Source: Irpex lacteus (Eukaryota > Basidiomycota > Agaricomycetes > Polyporales > Irpicaceae). Taken from it: 36,596 bases of DNA. The notes beneath the pieces were generated by a model. The model had not been told where the DNA came from and ran no database searches. It saw nothing but the letters and a program-made list of their open reading frames with translations. This document shows, piece by piece, positions 20,526-33,364 of the stretch (the stretch's first letter is position 1; the number at the start of each line of letters is the position of its first letter). The stretch lies in assembly GCA_001986395.2 (NCBI GenBank), contig MQVO02000098.1, forward strand, positions 1 to 36,596, read 5' to 3'. The position numbers were made by a program, and so were the translations under genes.

Positions 20526-23357
20526 ATGGACTCCAGTCACCCCTTGAAAATACTGCTGCAGCTGCATGTTGCCTCAGACGGCAATGCGGTCTTACATCTC
20601 CCCTACATTCTGTCCACCCTCACTTCAAAAGCTTTGGAGCCTTCGTCTCACTCGCAAAAATGGACAACTCGCATCAACTCGCTCATACACTCAAAGGATG
20701 GCGGAGCACGATGGGCGGGGCTTTGCATGGCACTGAGGACGTCGGTACTATCGAGGGCGATCATGCTAGAGTGTGCGCAGAGCTGGGTGACGGCCTCTCT
20801 TTCTTTCATCTCAGTCTGTACATCTCCCTCTAAAATATGCAATACATCTAATTTATCTCTCATAATCGTGTGATAGAGAAACGAAAGTTCTCCTGTGCTC
20901 AAGGCATGTATACGCCTGCTTCGCTATATATTCACTGCTGCAACCGGCATACCCGAGTTTCAACGCCAAGTGTCAACACCAAACGTACCAAAGTTCAGCT
21001 CTGCCTTGCTCACTATCATTGAGAAACACGACGATGTAGAGTTACAGGTAAGCCGCACGTCTGCACCGTCCCACTTGACTAACAACGCAGAAACAGGTTC
21101 TTTCACTAAGCAATCTCACACATCTCATTGTCAATTATCCCACCTTGCACCGGGCATTACAAATACAGCTCAACTCGACCGCGTTGCGCTATCTGAACGG
21201 ATCGGCTCCCAAACCTCTGCCTGAGGCTTTGGTGGACGCCTCTTCTGGCTTGTATTCTGTACTGCATCACCTTGGCGGGAAGGTCGGAGCAGCGGCACAG
21301 TGGCGCAAATCCGTCGACGAAACTATTCAGTTCGCTTGGAATGCCCTCGCCAATCTTCGTACAACCTACGAGTACGCAGGTAAGCTGCTGTTCATTTACA
21401 TGTATTCTGTCTTGTCCCTTAAAACTGTTGCATTCAGGACAACGGGCACAGCCGTCTCAGAATGCCGGTGACCCCATAATATCTGTACCCCTCAACATGG
21501 ACAGGTTAAAAATCGCAGTCAACGTCCTGTCTGACCTACTACAGTCAGTGCACCTCCATCCGTCTAACATGACATATAACTAAACGAGCTGCACAGGACA
21601 ACTAATTCTCGACCCGTCCCAGTACCCATAGGGCCTCTGGTCAAGTTATGCCTTGCACTTCTATCATGCACCTCAGAAGGCCAAGTAAGTACACGTATCA
21701 AACGTCAGTACGTCGAGCCAGCTGACTCTTTTTTTTCATTACCCCAGGTTGATGGCCACGTAGATGCAACAGTGCACATACTGGAATCGTCTGCAGTCCC
21801 TCACATACAAACATCCGGTTGTGTGCTCCTGAAGAGCCTTGCAGCATGGTAAAGTTCAAACTATCCGTATCTGTCTTCATTCTAATTGACATATCGCATG
21901 CAGTGCACGACAAGCCCTGACCCCTCATCTGACACAACTCTACTACTCCATCACCATCCTCCTAGAACAAAAACCAGCAGCGTAAGCACCCACCCTTTCC
22001 ACATCTCCATCCCACTCATCTTCTTACCTGCGATTACCAGACCTCAACACCTCCTCCTCCTCGAAACAACTTCACAACTCCTAAAACACTGTCCCGGCCT
22101 AACAGACCCGCAACTCCCCTCCCGCCTCCTACGCGCAATCCTGCCCAACCTCACCGTCCTACTCGCCTCTCAATCAGACGCAGCACCGCAAAAGCAGAGT
22201 GTACAGGATGACGGTGCACAGGGTGGTGGGAGTGGGAGGAGCAGGAAGGCGAAGAAGCGGGCGAGGGGGTATGAGGGTGATGAGGTGTTTAAGGTGTCTC
22301 GCGGGATTCTTTGTTCGACGAAAGAGGAGGGGGAGGTTGTGCTTGTAACTTTGGACGGTAAGCCCAGCCTAACTCAACAACAATAGTTTTTCTCAATACA
22401 CGACTGACTATCTTATTCTAGTGGTGCAGCAGCTCTTGCAGAGCACCTCTCTCTCACCCGCCATCCAGTCCCTGGCAGGCCGGATCCTCCTCGCGCTATT
22501 CACATCCCTCCCACACATCCCCCCAAGCCTCCTCTCACACGACTTATCCCTGCACGACCAACTGCATGATAAACTACAAACTGGGTGCATCACGTTTGCC
22601 AGTGGCACATCGAGCAATATGAGCAAAAGCTTGGGTTTGCTGCTCAATGCGTCTGACTCCTCCGTTTCCTCGGTAAGTATTCTACTTCACATTATATTGA
22701 TTCATGCAAAGAAAACGAAAGCATGCTGACGAGGGGTTGAAGGTTGCGTTCTGGCACAACGTGGACCTCATCCTGCACCCGCGAGTACCACCGCTCGTGC
22801 GCGCGTTACCACATGTGGAGAGTCTCTCGCTTTTCCAAGCGGAGGAGAGTAACGAAGAGCTCGACGCGCGGAGGCAGGTTGGGGTGGTTACGTTATCTGA
22901 AGCTACGGCTCCCATGCAAACTCAAACTCAAACCCATGACACAAACGACGAAAATGGGTTCGTACAAAATTCTGGATTGGTACCTGATGTGTCTACTCGG
23001 GAAGAAGGCCCCTTTGCTGCCCAAACGGCCCTCGCCTCCTCGCAAGCAATCCTCCCTCCACCGCAGAATCCTTCGACCTCGGCGTCCGCGGACATCCCAC
23101 CCACACCCACTCCAGCACAAAAACCTCCCGCCATCGCTCCTCAACCTCAAACTTCACAAACTACCTCCGCTATATCGACTTCGCATCAGAAAGAACAGAC
23201 TGCCTTTGCCTTCCGAGGTCCTGCGGTTCCTTCCAATTCGTCGACAGCGGCGGTGGCTACAGTGCCCGTATCTGTAGTGAAGCCGATGGCGGTGGACGAC
23301 GATGAGGATGAGCCGATGCCTAGTATTGATATGGGCTCTGACTCCGATTCCGAGTAG
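20526..23357 (+). CDS. RIX1: Pre-rRNA-processing protein Rix1 (PELP1 family)
   Basis: Rix1 is the scaffold of the Rix1/PELP1 complex in ITS2 processing and remodelling of pre-60S particles in the nucleus. Ten exons (20526-20813, 20877-21047, 21091-21379, 21438-21543, 21597-21684, 21748-21848, 21904-21981, 22041-22357, 22422-22672, 22722-23357) sum to 2325 nt, giving 774 residues. The N-terminal helical-repeat region shows SLIHSKDGGARWAGLCMALR and ACIRLLRYIFTAATG, matching the RIX1 domain. A basic segment before RGYEGDEVF is typical of the family (residues about 415-440). The C-terminus is Pro/Gln-rich, then acidic (DDDEDEPMPSIDMGSDSDSE). The ATG at 20526 was chosen because upstream frames close; an upstream ATG at 20398 cannot be spliced in frame. 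It converges on the RRN11-like gene. Confidence 0.85.
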
Positions 23358-23464
23358 TTTCTGTTTGTTAGGTCTTCTTGGGCTGTGTTGTATCTTGATA
23401 CAGTGGTGCACTCGGTGGTGGCGGTCGAGTGGTAATGCACGTGCATTGAATGGACGACACGTCC

Positions 23465-24371
23465 CTATGTCCTTATACGTTTGTTACGTGGGCTTGAGTG
23501 CCGGCCTTCGTCTGACATAGCGTCGTCTTCTTCGTCCGTTTGTGCTGGGTCTGAACTTGAAGATGACTCCGTAAAGGTGGGTAGCTGTGGAAGCGATTTT
23601 AATGAGCACCAGCATACTCGAGGAAAAGGAAAGGACGTACACTGTCTAGCCACGCGCTGGCGATGGTATTCTCTGGATCAAGCTGTCTAGTCCGTTGTAG
23701 GTAATGCTCTGCATCTCGTAAGGTACGTCTGCTAAGTTGTTGAAACCCATCTGCTGGGGCTGGTTGTGCGAGGTATAGACATAGAAGTCCGGCGTAGAGG
23801 TGTAGGACGGGGTTGTCTTGGTACGGCGGTGAAGGCAGATAGCTGGAAAGGAAGGAATTAAACACTGAGTATAGTGCACTATGTTTGTAGAAAAGTGATC
23901 TACTTACAGTTCCAGTTCGTCTAGAGCTCGTTCGTATTGGGCTGACTTCATCAGTAGTAGAACAAACTCTTGAAATATGGCTTCTCGCTACACATTCCAG
24001 CAACAAAAGATCAGAACTGTATGAACAGGTTGACAAGAAGAAAGGAGAGAAATCACCTCCTCGGAATGGTGTCTCATCATCGTCGAGAGATACTCCAAGC
24101 GTTCTGCCGTCTCAGAATCACACTCCTCATCATACCGTGCCTCCCTGTCTGCACCTGCGCTCGCCAGCAGGACTCCAATCCTCCAGAGAGCCATCCAGTC
24201 CAGTTCCTTGCATCTTATGAGAATGCACCAAGCTCGCCGTGCCCTTTCTACGTCGCCGCGGTGTAAAGATAGCTGGAGGACGTCGTACAGTCGGCGGATG
24301 TGGACCTTTCGGGCTGTTCGTGGGGTTTTAGCCGACGGTGGTTCGAAGAGGAAAGCAGGGGCTGATGTCAT
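23465..24371 (-). CDS. RNA polymerase I core-factor subunit Rrn11-like
   Basis: Exons 24371-24057, 23987-23908, 23842-23641 and 23584-23465 sum to 717 nt, giving 238 residues. The N-terminal part reads RKVHIRRLYDVLQLSLHRGD, then VERARRAWCILIRCKELDW and MALWRIG. This is the helical signature I associate with the Rrn11 family of Pol I initiation factors. TPR-like helices follow (EFVLLLMKSAQYERALDELE, then LHLYAGLLCLYLAQ and LRDAEHYLQRTRQLDPEN). The C-terminus is Ser/Asp/Glu-rich with a final basic patch (SPRNKRIRT), possibly for nuclear import. If the call is right, the protein acts in the nucleolus at the rDNA promoter. Other TPR proteins are the alternative. Context is supportive: RPA190 and RIX1 are neighbours. 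It is divergent from the Laa2-like gene, 201 bp away. Confidence 0.65.
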
Positions 24372-24572
24372 GGGTGTAAAGTGTGTTTTGTATAGAACAT
24401 TTGAAGTCGTAAGTACCTCAAGAGCAAGAAGGAAAGGCAGCAGACCTTATGTATTGGGCGCCTAATAACTAATTGCTTGATCAATGTGGCAACAACGCGT
24501 TTACATCTTGAAATACTACAAAGTAGTACTTGACTCTACCTCGCACACAGCCCTCGACCTTCAATACAACTC

Positions 24573-25764
24573 ATGGACGACGACTTAGATTTTGGCGCAT
24601 CGGTATGGGGCGCGACCGAACAACTAGCCATCTCCGTCCCACCTACGTCCTTCTCAGAACCCTCACCCGCACCCTCCTCATCACAAAGCGGATTTGACGA
24701 TTTCGATGACTTCGGAACCCCAGCGGAGACCGTGCTCGCGTCTGGAGATGAAGGAGGTGACGACGATTTTGGCGACTTTGGGGATTTTGGAGAGGCGGGC
24801 GAGGAGGAGGGTGGTTCTGCGTTTGAGGCAGAGGCGTTCGAGGGGATGCCTGTCACGCCACGGCCTTTCGATACAGACGATTGGACACCACTACAGCTTA
24901 TTCCCTTCCCTTCAAAGGAGGACTTACGTCGTCAGCTGGATCTGATATTGGAGCCGGTGTGGTCTGGAGACGACACAAGTCAGTTCACGGACGATCCTAT
25001 ACGACAGGCGGAGGGGCTGAACCAGACGTTGGTCACGCGAGAAAGGTACTTACCATCATTTCACTAAATAGAACTCCGAGGGGCCTTAATTCACAGATCT
25101 TTGCAGCCGTCAGCTATATGATGTCCTATTACCGTCTACGCAGCCGACGTTCAGACCGGTGAACTGGACGAGGTCGCGTATTCGACGGCAACACCTGATC
25201 GAGCTGGGAATACCGGTGAACTTGGACGAGGTTCTACCCAGAGCAGTGACGAAACTTCCGACCCTTGAAATACACACACGACCGACGTCTGCACCTCCAA
25301 TACCTCGTTCAGCCACTCCAAGACCGACTGCGGTGGCGGTTGCTGCGTCTCAGGCTGGGACACCACGGTCTGGGACACCACAACCAGGAGTCAGGAATAC
25401 GGCCCTTGCTATGGCTCAGCTTCGGCTAGGACCGAAACCAGAGATCGACGAGCAGAAGATAAACTCACTTGTCAATCTCGATACCGGTACGTGTTTGTTC
25501 GTGTCGTAGAAGGGATCCTACAGTCTAATGCCGGTCCATATAGATAATCTACTGTTACAACCGGCATCGAAGCTGGAGAGTTACCTTGCGGATCTGCATG
25601 CTCAAACGGCAAATACATCCGCACTGCTGACATACCTGCTACAAACGCGAGATGCGCTACAGCAAGACTCTGAAACGTATAATAAGTTGATAGGAGAGCT
25701 AGTAGGGGAGGCGCAGAAGATAAAGACAGGGAAGCGGACAGCCAGTCGACAGTCGACGCGGTAG
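24573..25764 (+). CDS. Laa2-like (DUF5102) AP-1 clathrin adaptor accessory protein
   Basis: Exons 24573-25045, 25107-25486 and 25544-25764 sum to 1074 nt, giving 357 residues. The first 95 residues are acidic and disordered with repeated adaptor-ear type peptides (FDDFDDFG, DDDFGDFGDFGE). Next comes a conserved block: TPLQLIPFPSKEDLRRQLDL, then RQLYDVLLPSTQPTFRPVNW and TRSRIRRQHLIELGIPVNLD. A Pro/Thr-rich linker follows, and the last roughly 70 residues are helical (LESYLADLHAQTANTSALLT). This arrangement matches what I recall of the DUF5102 family, which includes yeast Laa2, a partner of the AP-1 gamma ear in trans-Golgi/endosome traffic. The ear-binding role is inference from the D-F-G-D-F repeats. 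No membrane segment is seen. Confidence 0.6.
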
Positions 25765-26292
25765 AGTTGTATATTACTGTAATGAGACGGAGTATTTAGT
25801 GACTACTATCACGAGTTGACGCTGCACCTGCAGCTCTCCGTGGATTCAGGCCAAGTACACTCAAGTTGTACTTTCTGAGCAAACGCAGTGCCGTAATTAC
25901 TGAAGCGTCAACTTGAAGTGGCCAATTGCTCGTGCATATACTTGATGCAGGTATCGGGACTCTTAGCATACTAAGCTTACTGGCAGCGGGTTTGGCTGCG
26001 AACGCAGCGTTATGATCAATTACTTATCCGAGTCAGACATTTGAAGTCCACTTCTCAGTAGTAGTGAGCTTTACTTATGCAATCAACACTGCGTAATATC
26101 CGGACTGAACGGGCCGGTAGATCATCGTCCAAAATTTTGGAAAGTGTCATAGGCGCCCATAAGCGAAGTGACGGCGGTGTGCTCAGACTCGGTCGACCTC
26201 CTCCTCGCGTTCCACACCGTCGCGTCCAGCGTCGACAACGACTTGCAAGACCGTCGGCTCGGTCTTGAGCATATAACTCCTAATTTGGCGTG
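25765..26292. other. Intergenic, promoter of RPA190
   Basis: The gap of 528 bp contains the 3' UTR of the Laa2-like gene and the RPA190 promoter. Open frames around 26077-26307 on both strands overlap each other and match nothing I know. No TATA box or repeat stands out. Confidence 0.5.
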
Positions 26293-29200
26293 ATGAACAT
26301 CTCGCACTCCATCCCGGCGACCGTCGAGAGCATCTCTTTCTCATTTCTCTCCACCGAGGATGTCCGTCGCATATCCGTCAAGCAAATAGTCAACCCCGTC
26401 TTGCTCGACGATCTCAACCGTCCAAATATTGGTGGATTGTATGACCCTGCTCTTGGTCCTAGCGATAAACAAGACATGTGCGTGTAATTCCTATGGTGGC
26501 TACAAGTGTACTTACACTCGTCTTTAGTTGTGCAACATGTCGGCTATCGTACTTTTCGTGCCCTGGGCATTTTGGACACATAGAACTGCCCGCACCCGTC
26601 TTCCATCCACTTTTCATGGGGAAGATGTATGATGTCCTCCGCGGTACATGCCTCTTCTGTCATCGCTTCAAGACAAGCAGGTTCGTGGTAAGTAGCTTCC
26701 AGAGACTTACATTCATTGCAGCGTAACTTACACCTGCTATAGACTGCCAAATTCATTGCCAAGCTTCGTCTGCTCGAACACGGCTTCTTGGTCGCCGCAA
26801 AGCAGATAGACGATATGAATGTTACCTCGGACAAGAAGAAGGGCAGGTTAGAGGAGGATGCAGACGAGGATCCTGCCGAGTCCTACGAGGCTTTCGAGGC
26901 GAGGTTACAGGCCTTCGTCGCCATTGTCCTTACCAGCGCTTCCTCCAGCAAGCGCGACGACTACAAGGACGGCCAGGTTTATCAGGAGCGCAAGGCGGTT
27001 ATCCATGATTTCCTCAAAACTGCGGTCTCGAAAAAGTGTCAAAACCCTAATTGCGGCGCGTAAGTCTACTTTGCACGTAAGAAGCGCGTAACATAGTCCT
27101 AATTTTATTCTTCATACAGTCACGGCTATACATTCAGGAAGGAAGGGCATACAAAGATCATCGAGTACGACCTGTCGGCGAAGCAGAAGGCTCAACACGA
27201 CGTGATAGGTCTAAAACGGCCAAACGTTCTTCTTGAGTCCAAAGCACAAGCCCAGAGCTATCAGCGCCGTCATGGCGAAGATGTTGAGATGCGCTCGAAT
27301 TCTGACTCGGAAGCAGACTCAGAGGAGGACGAAGGCGAAGATGTTTTCTCAGATGAAGAAGAGGACTCTCGACCGAAGGACTCGATCGCCACTCAGCAAC
27401 TTCCCAAATCCGCTAGTGGCAAGGTCAAGACAGCTCGTGGACGCAACGAGCGCGTCATGCCCCCCGAAGAGTGTCGCGCCCACCTGCGCAGATTGTTTGC
27501 CACAGAACCAGTAATGTGTTCTCTTCTGTTCGGACGCCACGGCCCCTTTGCCCCTCTTACCCCGCACAAACTTTCCTTGGCCTCTCCCGATATCTTCTTC
27601 CTTGAAGTCATCCCTGTCAGTCCCACCCGGTTTCGGCCACCAGCGAAGATGAACGACATGTTATTTGAACATAATCAGAACGAACTCTTGGCGCGTGTTC
27701 TCACCACGTCGTATCGCCTTCGTGATCTCAATGAGAGTCTGCGGGCGGCGTCCGCCAAATCGTCGACCGTAGACGAGGCTGGGCAGCGGAAATTATTGCA
27801 GAGTCTGCTGGACACCCTCATTCAACTCCAGGTTGACGTGAACAGCTTCATCGACAGCAGTAAGAACCCGGCGCCGGTTCGGCAGGGCAAGCTTCCTCCT
27901 GCTGGTGTGAAGCAGCTTCTGGAAAAGAAGGAGGGCCTGTTCCGCAAGAACATGATGGTATGTTGTTGTCTTTTTGTGCTGCGATATGATGCTCGTCAAC
28001 AGGACAAAAACTTATATCTCTTCGTCCTTTCATTTGCTCATTCGATTCATTCACTCAGGGAAAACGTGTCAACTATGCAGCGCGCTCAGTTATCTCCCCC
28101 GACGTCAATATTGAGACCAATGAGATCGGAATACCCCCAGTCTTTGCTCGCAAATTGACTTTCCCCGAACCTGTGACTCCTGCCAACTTTCACGAGCTCA
28201 GAGCCTTGGTCATTACCGGTCCCAATGGATACCCTGGCGCCACGATGGTCGAACACGAAGATGGAACTCTCCAATATCTCGTCAGTCATTTACTATCTCA
28301 GGTTTAATGACAACTTTAATCTGACACGCCACTGTTCTGTTTCTTGTTTTCGTTTTATGTCTTATGTCTTGATAGGCGAAAATGTCGGTGGAGCAACGTA
28401 CCGCTATTGCGAACCAACTGTTGACACCGCAAGAAGGCGAACGAGGTCTCACCCGTTCTGGATTGCGCACCCGCACGGCAGCTGTGAACAAGAAAGTCTA
28501 CAGACACCTCCGAGACGGGGATCAACTCATCTTGAACCGCCAGCCGACTTTGCATAAGCCGAGTATGATGGTGCACAAGGCGCGGGTCCTTCAGGGCGAG
28601 AAGACCATTCGTATGCATTATGCCAACTGGTGCGTGTCGTATTGGTGCCTTCTCTCTTTGTACCAAACTTACGGGATTCCATGCGGTAGTAATTCATATA
28701 ACGGTGAGAGGCCAACCTTATTCTTTATGACTTGACATAAGTTCACTAAACGCTCATGTATCGACTAGCCGATTTCGACGGAGATGGTATGTTGTAATAG
28801 AAATGGATGTCCTGACCTATGTGCTAACTATATGTTGCAGAGATGAACGTTCACTTCCCTCGTGAGTGATCTCCGTTGTAGTCGCGATTCAACCACCGTG
28901 TTGAACCTTTTCTACAGAGAATCAGGTCGCACGAGCAGAGGCCATGTTTATCGCGAACACAGACAACCAGTACCTCGGACCGACATCTGGTAAACCGCTT
29001 CGTGGTCTCATTCAAGATCACGTCGTCGCAGGCGTTTGGATGACGGCCAGGGATAGTTTCTTCACACGCGAAGAGTACTTTCAACTTTTGTACGGCGCCA
29101 TCCGTCCAGAATCATCATCATCCGGCGGGCGGTTGAAGACATTGCCACCGACTATCTGGAAGCCAAGGCCGTTGTGGACAGGAAAACAGATCGTGAGCTC

Positions 29201-32200
29201 CGCCCCGTCCCTTATCATGCAAATTGTGTGGCTGAGCACGGTTATTAACTTCTCATGATAGATTTCTACCGTGTTACTGAACATCGTGCCTCCGAACTCA
29301 GGGGGACTGAACCTTAAGTCCAAGGCTAAGGTCCCGGGGTCTCTTTGGGGCAAGAATTCGGAGGAAGACACGGTCATTTTCATGCACGGAGAGCTCATGT
29401 GTGGTGTGCTGGACAAGTCAGCATTCGGAGCAACGGACTACGGTCTTGTGCACTCGGTCTACGAACTCTACGGGTCTGACGTGGCCGGGGTCTTCCTGGG
29501 AGTCTTGAGTCGCCTGTTCACCAAATTCCTCCAGCACCGCGCCTTCACTTGCCGTATGGACGACTTGTCTCTAACGCCGCAAGGCAATGCCTCCCGCAAA
29601 CAACTTCTTGAGCGCGGCGCGAACCTGGGTACTGAAGGTGCCGTCGAGAATTTCCCGTCCTTGGCGAACACTCCCGATGCGGAGAAGCCATCTGCGCTGC
29701 GCGGTCTGCTCGAGGATGTGTTGCGGGACGACTCCAAGATGGCGGGGTTAGACATGACCGTGAAGAGTAAATTGGCGAAACTGACAAAGTCAATCGCCGA
29801 CGCCGTCATGCCCCACGGTCTCTTGCGACAATTTCCCCACAACCATATGCAGGCGATGACCCAGTCCGGCGCCAAGGGAAGTGCCGTCAACGCGCAACAG
29901 ATCTCGTGTGCTCTTGGCCAGCAAGAATTGGAAGGCAGACGTGTGCCCGTAATGGTCAGTGGGAAGACGCTACCGTCGTTCAAGCCGTTTGAGACCAAAG
30001 CCATCGCGGGAGGGTATGTCGCCAGTCGTTTCCTCACTGGTGTCAAGCCACAGGAATTCTTCTTCCATTGCATGGCCGGCCGAGAGGGGCTTATCGACAC
30101 TGCGGTCAAGACCTCGCGTTCTGGATACCTCCAACGTTGTCTCATCAAGCACTTGGAGAGTATTAGGATTCACTACGATAACACAGTGCGCGGTGGCGAC
30201 TCGTCTGTTTACCAATTTCATTACGGTGGAGACGCTCTCGACGTCACGAAACAGAAGCACCTACTCCAATTCGATTTTGTCGCTCAGAACTTCGGGACGT
30301 TCATGAAAAAACTCAATGTCGTTGACGCCATGGAACGCCTTGACCAGACTGCCGCTGTGGAGCACATGAAGCACAACTTGAAAGCTAAGCGGAAGAACAA
30401 GGTGCACAAAGTCGAGGATCCTACTATCTCGCGCTTCAATCCCAGTCGGTTCCTGGGTAGCACATCAGAGAAATTCGCTGAGCTGCTAGACGAATACTGC
30501 GACAAGCTTAAGATAGTTCGACGCGCCGAATCGCATATACGGCGGTCAGACGAGCTGATCACTATCAAGACGTTCCGACACTTGATGAATCTCAAGTACA
30601 TGCGAAGTCTCGTGGAACCCGGTGAGGCTGTCGGTCTCCTGGCGTCTGAAGGGTACGTGATCGTAACTCTCTACAGTTTTGACTCATTGAATGCTCATCA
30701 CGCGTATCAGTGTCGGTGAGCCTTCGACCCAGATGACCTTGAATACATTCCACTTCGCCGGTAAGCAAAGCGTGTTATATCACCTTTTTGATGCTATTGA
30801 CACCGTTCATGCCAGGCCACGGTGCCGCCAACGTCACGCTGGGTATCCCGCGTCTTAGGGAAATCGTCATGACAGCGTCCCGGAAGCCGAAAACACCATC
30901 TATGACTATGCTTATACGCTCCGATGTTCCGGAGGAAGACATTGATGCATTCTGCAAGAAGGCTGGACGATTGACTCTCTCGCAGGTCGTTGACAAGGTT
31001 ACTGTGAAGGAGACGCTTGTCGCCAATGGGTCTGCCCGCACAAAGGCCTTCTCCGTTGAACTCTCGTTCTACCCGGCTTCCGAGTATACCGCGGAGTATG
31101 GTGTAGAGCCGTCTGAGATACTCTCGGCGTTCGGGACGAAGTTCTCGCTCATTTTGAAGAAGGAAATTCAGAACGAGCTGCGCAATTCGACCTGGATATG
31201 AAGTCACAGATGGCTAACTTGGGTCGCGGTAAGGCTGTACGTGAGCGGACCGAGGCGGGTAATGGGGAAGAGGGTGAAGAGGATGGTGAGGAGCCATCTG
31301 GAAGGACCCGCGGCGGTGATGACGAGAGCGAGGTAGGAGATGGCGACGCCACGGCTACCAAGAGACAGCGCCAGAGTAAGGAACAGGCATCTTATGAGGA
31401 TGACGAGGACGATGAAGGCGACGAAGACGACACAGCCATGAAGGATGACGAGATCGAAGCAGCATATGCCTCGGATCACGACTCTGAGGATGAAGAGCCC
31501 ACGACGGGCCCAGAGGATCTTACGGAACAAGTGGAAATCGTAGAACAGATATTCCTGGAGCATTTCAAACAGGCCAGGGCATTCTCTTTCCGTGATTCTG
31601 GTTGCACAATCGATCTAGAGGTGAGCACGCTGTGCTTCAAACCATAATCCATCCCTGACCCCTCCGCAGTTCAATTCGGACATGCCCAAGCTACTCCTCG
31701 TAGGGCTAGTCGAGAAAGTATGTCGGAAAACCGTCATCAGGGAGATATCCGGTATCACGGATTGCTTCAAGAACAAAGAGGACAAAGATGGGAAATCCAT
31801 ATATCGAGTAAGTCCGCAACGATGAATTCTACCTTTCAGGAAGAGGCTGACGACCTGTAGCTTACTACCAATGGCTCGAATATCCCTGGGATCTGGCACT
31901 TCGCATGCAGTGATATCGACGATATCATCGACGAGAATAGTATCTACTCCAACGACATCTATGCCGTACTGACTACGTACGGTGTTGAGGCTGCCCGTGC
32001 TGCGATTCTACGGGAAGTGGGTGGCGTCTTCGATGTGTACAAGATCGACGTGGACAACAGGCATCTGCAGCTTATTGCAGATTATATGGTAAGCTGTATC
32101 CTCGATCTAGTTTCTCCTAGGTACTCATGTCGTGTCACAGACATTCGATGGCGGTTACAAGCCGTTTAATCGGTCAGGAATTTCGACCAATCCCTCTCCG

Positions 32201-32362
32201 CTTCTCAAGGCATCGTATGAGACCACCGCCTCCTTCCTCTCTGATGCTACCTTGCACGGCGATTTTGATGATCTGAGCACGCCATCGGGGAATATTGTAG
32301 CTGGACGATTGAACTCTACTGGCACAGGTGCATTTGACGTGGTTATGCCACTAAGCTCATAA
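26293..32362 (+). CDS. RPA190: DNA-directed RNA polymerase I largest subunit (RPA190/POLR1A)
   Basis: This is the catalytic subunit that makes the 35S/45S pre-rRNA in the nucleolus. Sixteen exons sum to 5139 nt, giving 1712 residues, normal for the family. The zinc-binding clamp head is [20 protein letters not shown]. An acidic Pol I-specific insert follows (residues about 290-330). [20 protein letters not shown] and [13 protein letters not shown] precede the active site. The metal-binding NADFDGDEMN with its three Asp is intact but split over exons of 14, 18 and 21 nt (28690-28703, 28769-28786, 28841-28861). The exon 29262-30652 has [20 protein letters not shown] (funnel/bridge helix region). 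A second acidic insert is at about 31240-31500. The end reads [23 protein letters not shown] 26293 is the first in frame and fits the usual start of the family. Confidence 0.97.
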
Positions 32363-33280
32363 AATATCGGGCGTCATCGCGCTCGCTAGGGACCATTGAT
32401 GTATCTTGTTGGGTTGTGTACAACTATACATGTGTCATTCTGTCTTGCAAGATATACAGAACCTAGACAAGGCTACAGATCATGAGAGAACCGATTAATA
32501 TCCTACTAAACGTATAAAAGAGGCGGTTTTGCTGTCAGCTCCCCCGACACTCACGTAATTGATAAAGAGGCAAGTCAGTTGGAAACCAGGAACAAGCGTT
32601 AGATCGAATATAGGGCCTGTTGGAACCAAAGACGCCACTCGATGCTTCGTTAACGTCTCGAAGGTTTAGTGCGTGTATTCAAGATCCTGAAGACCTGCCT
32701 CCCAAGTGAAGGCATCATGATCTGATCACGGCACTAATCGGAATGCCTGTGATTGAACTCTCATAACAAGCTCATATCGGCTCTTGGGATTCAATCCCCG
32801 CAGACTGGGCATTATGCCAATAGCGAGAAACGGTCAACATATCATTCATTAGTTGCATATGGTCACCAGACCCAACCTGGCTATTATTTGTGCTCTCGAA
32901 TACCCGTGGGCCGCCACACTTAACCACGTCATACCAGCAGACATTCTCTGCAAGTGCCCATACGGGACTGCTTGGCGTCCAAAAATCTGGTTTCCGCAAC
33001 GCAAAATGAAGAGCTACTCCGACATGTCGAGAAGCTCGCGCCAGTCGGATGGAATAGGCTTAGCTGGGTGTTTTTCTGACACCAAGACGCGCTTTCAAAA
33101 CATTCGGCGATTACGCCGCGCGTAAAGCGAGTGAGGGATGAATCGCTCGTTGACGATAAGCACCCCAATACCATGTATATTGTCATGACTGCGGCTATGC
33201 ATCGCAAAACGGCAGCAAGATCCTGGAAACCAAGATCGCGTGCATGTACAAACCATCGACCGATTGGATTTGGCGAAACA
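32363..33280. other. Long intergenic region, no supported gene
   Basis: After the RPA190 3' flank I see no gene. The longest open frame, minus 33366-32929, overlaps the TATA box and first exon of the mini-gene and has no family resemblance. Given the indels found just downstream, a broken gene here cannot be excluded. Confidence 0.4.
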
Positions 33281-33287
33281 TATATAA
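33281..33287 (+). promoter_or_regulatory. TATA box of the cysteine-rich mini-gene
   Basis: TATATAA lies 78 nt before the ATG at 33365 and is followed by a short leader. The spacing suits a TATA-driven transcript starting about 30 nt downstream. Confidence 0.55.
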
Positions 33288-33364
33288 CCCTGCCAGGATT
33301 CACAGTTAGAACAACAGAACCCTCAGAACTCGAACACCCACTCACAACCTCAGCTTCCTTCATC

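Noticed and set aside
29468..30148. A 226-codon minus-strand open frame.
   Set aside because: It lies wholly antisense to the longest RPA190 exon and shows no family motif; it is a shadow of the conserved coding frame.
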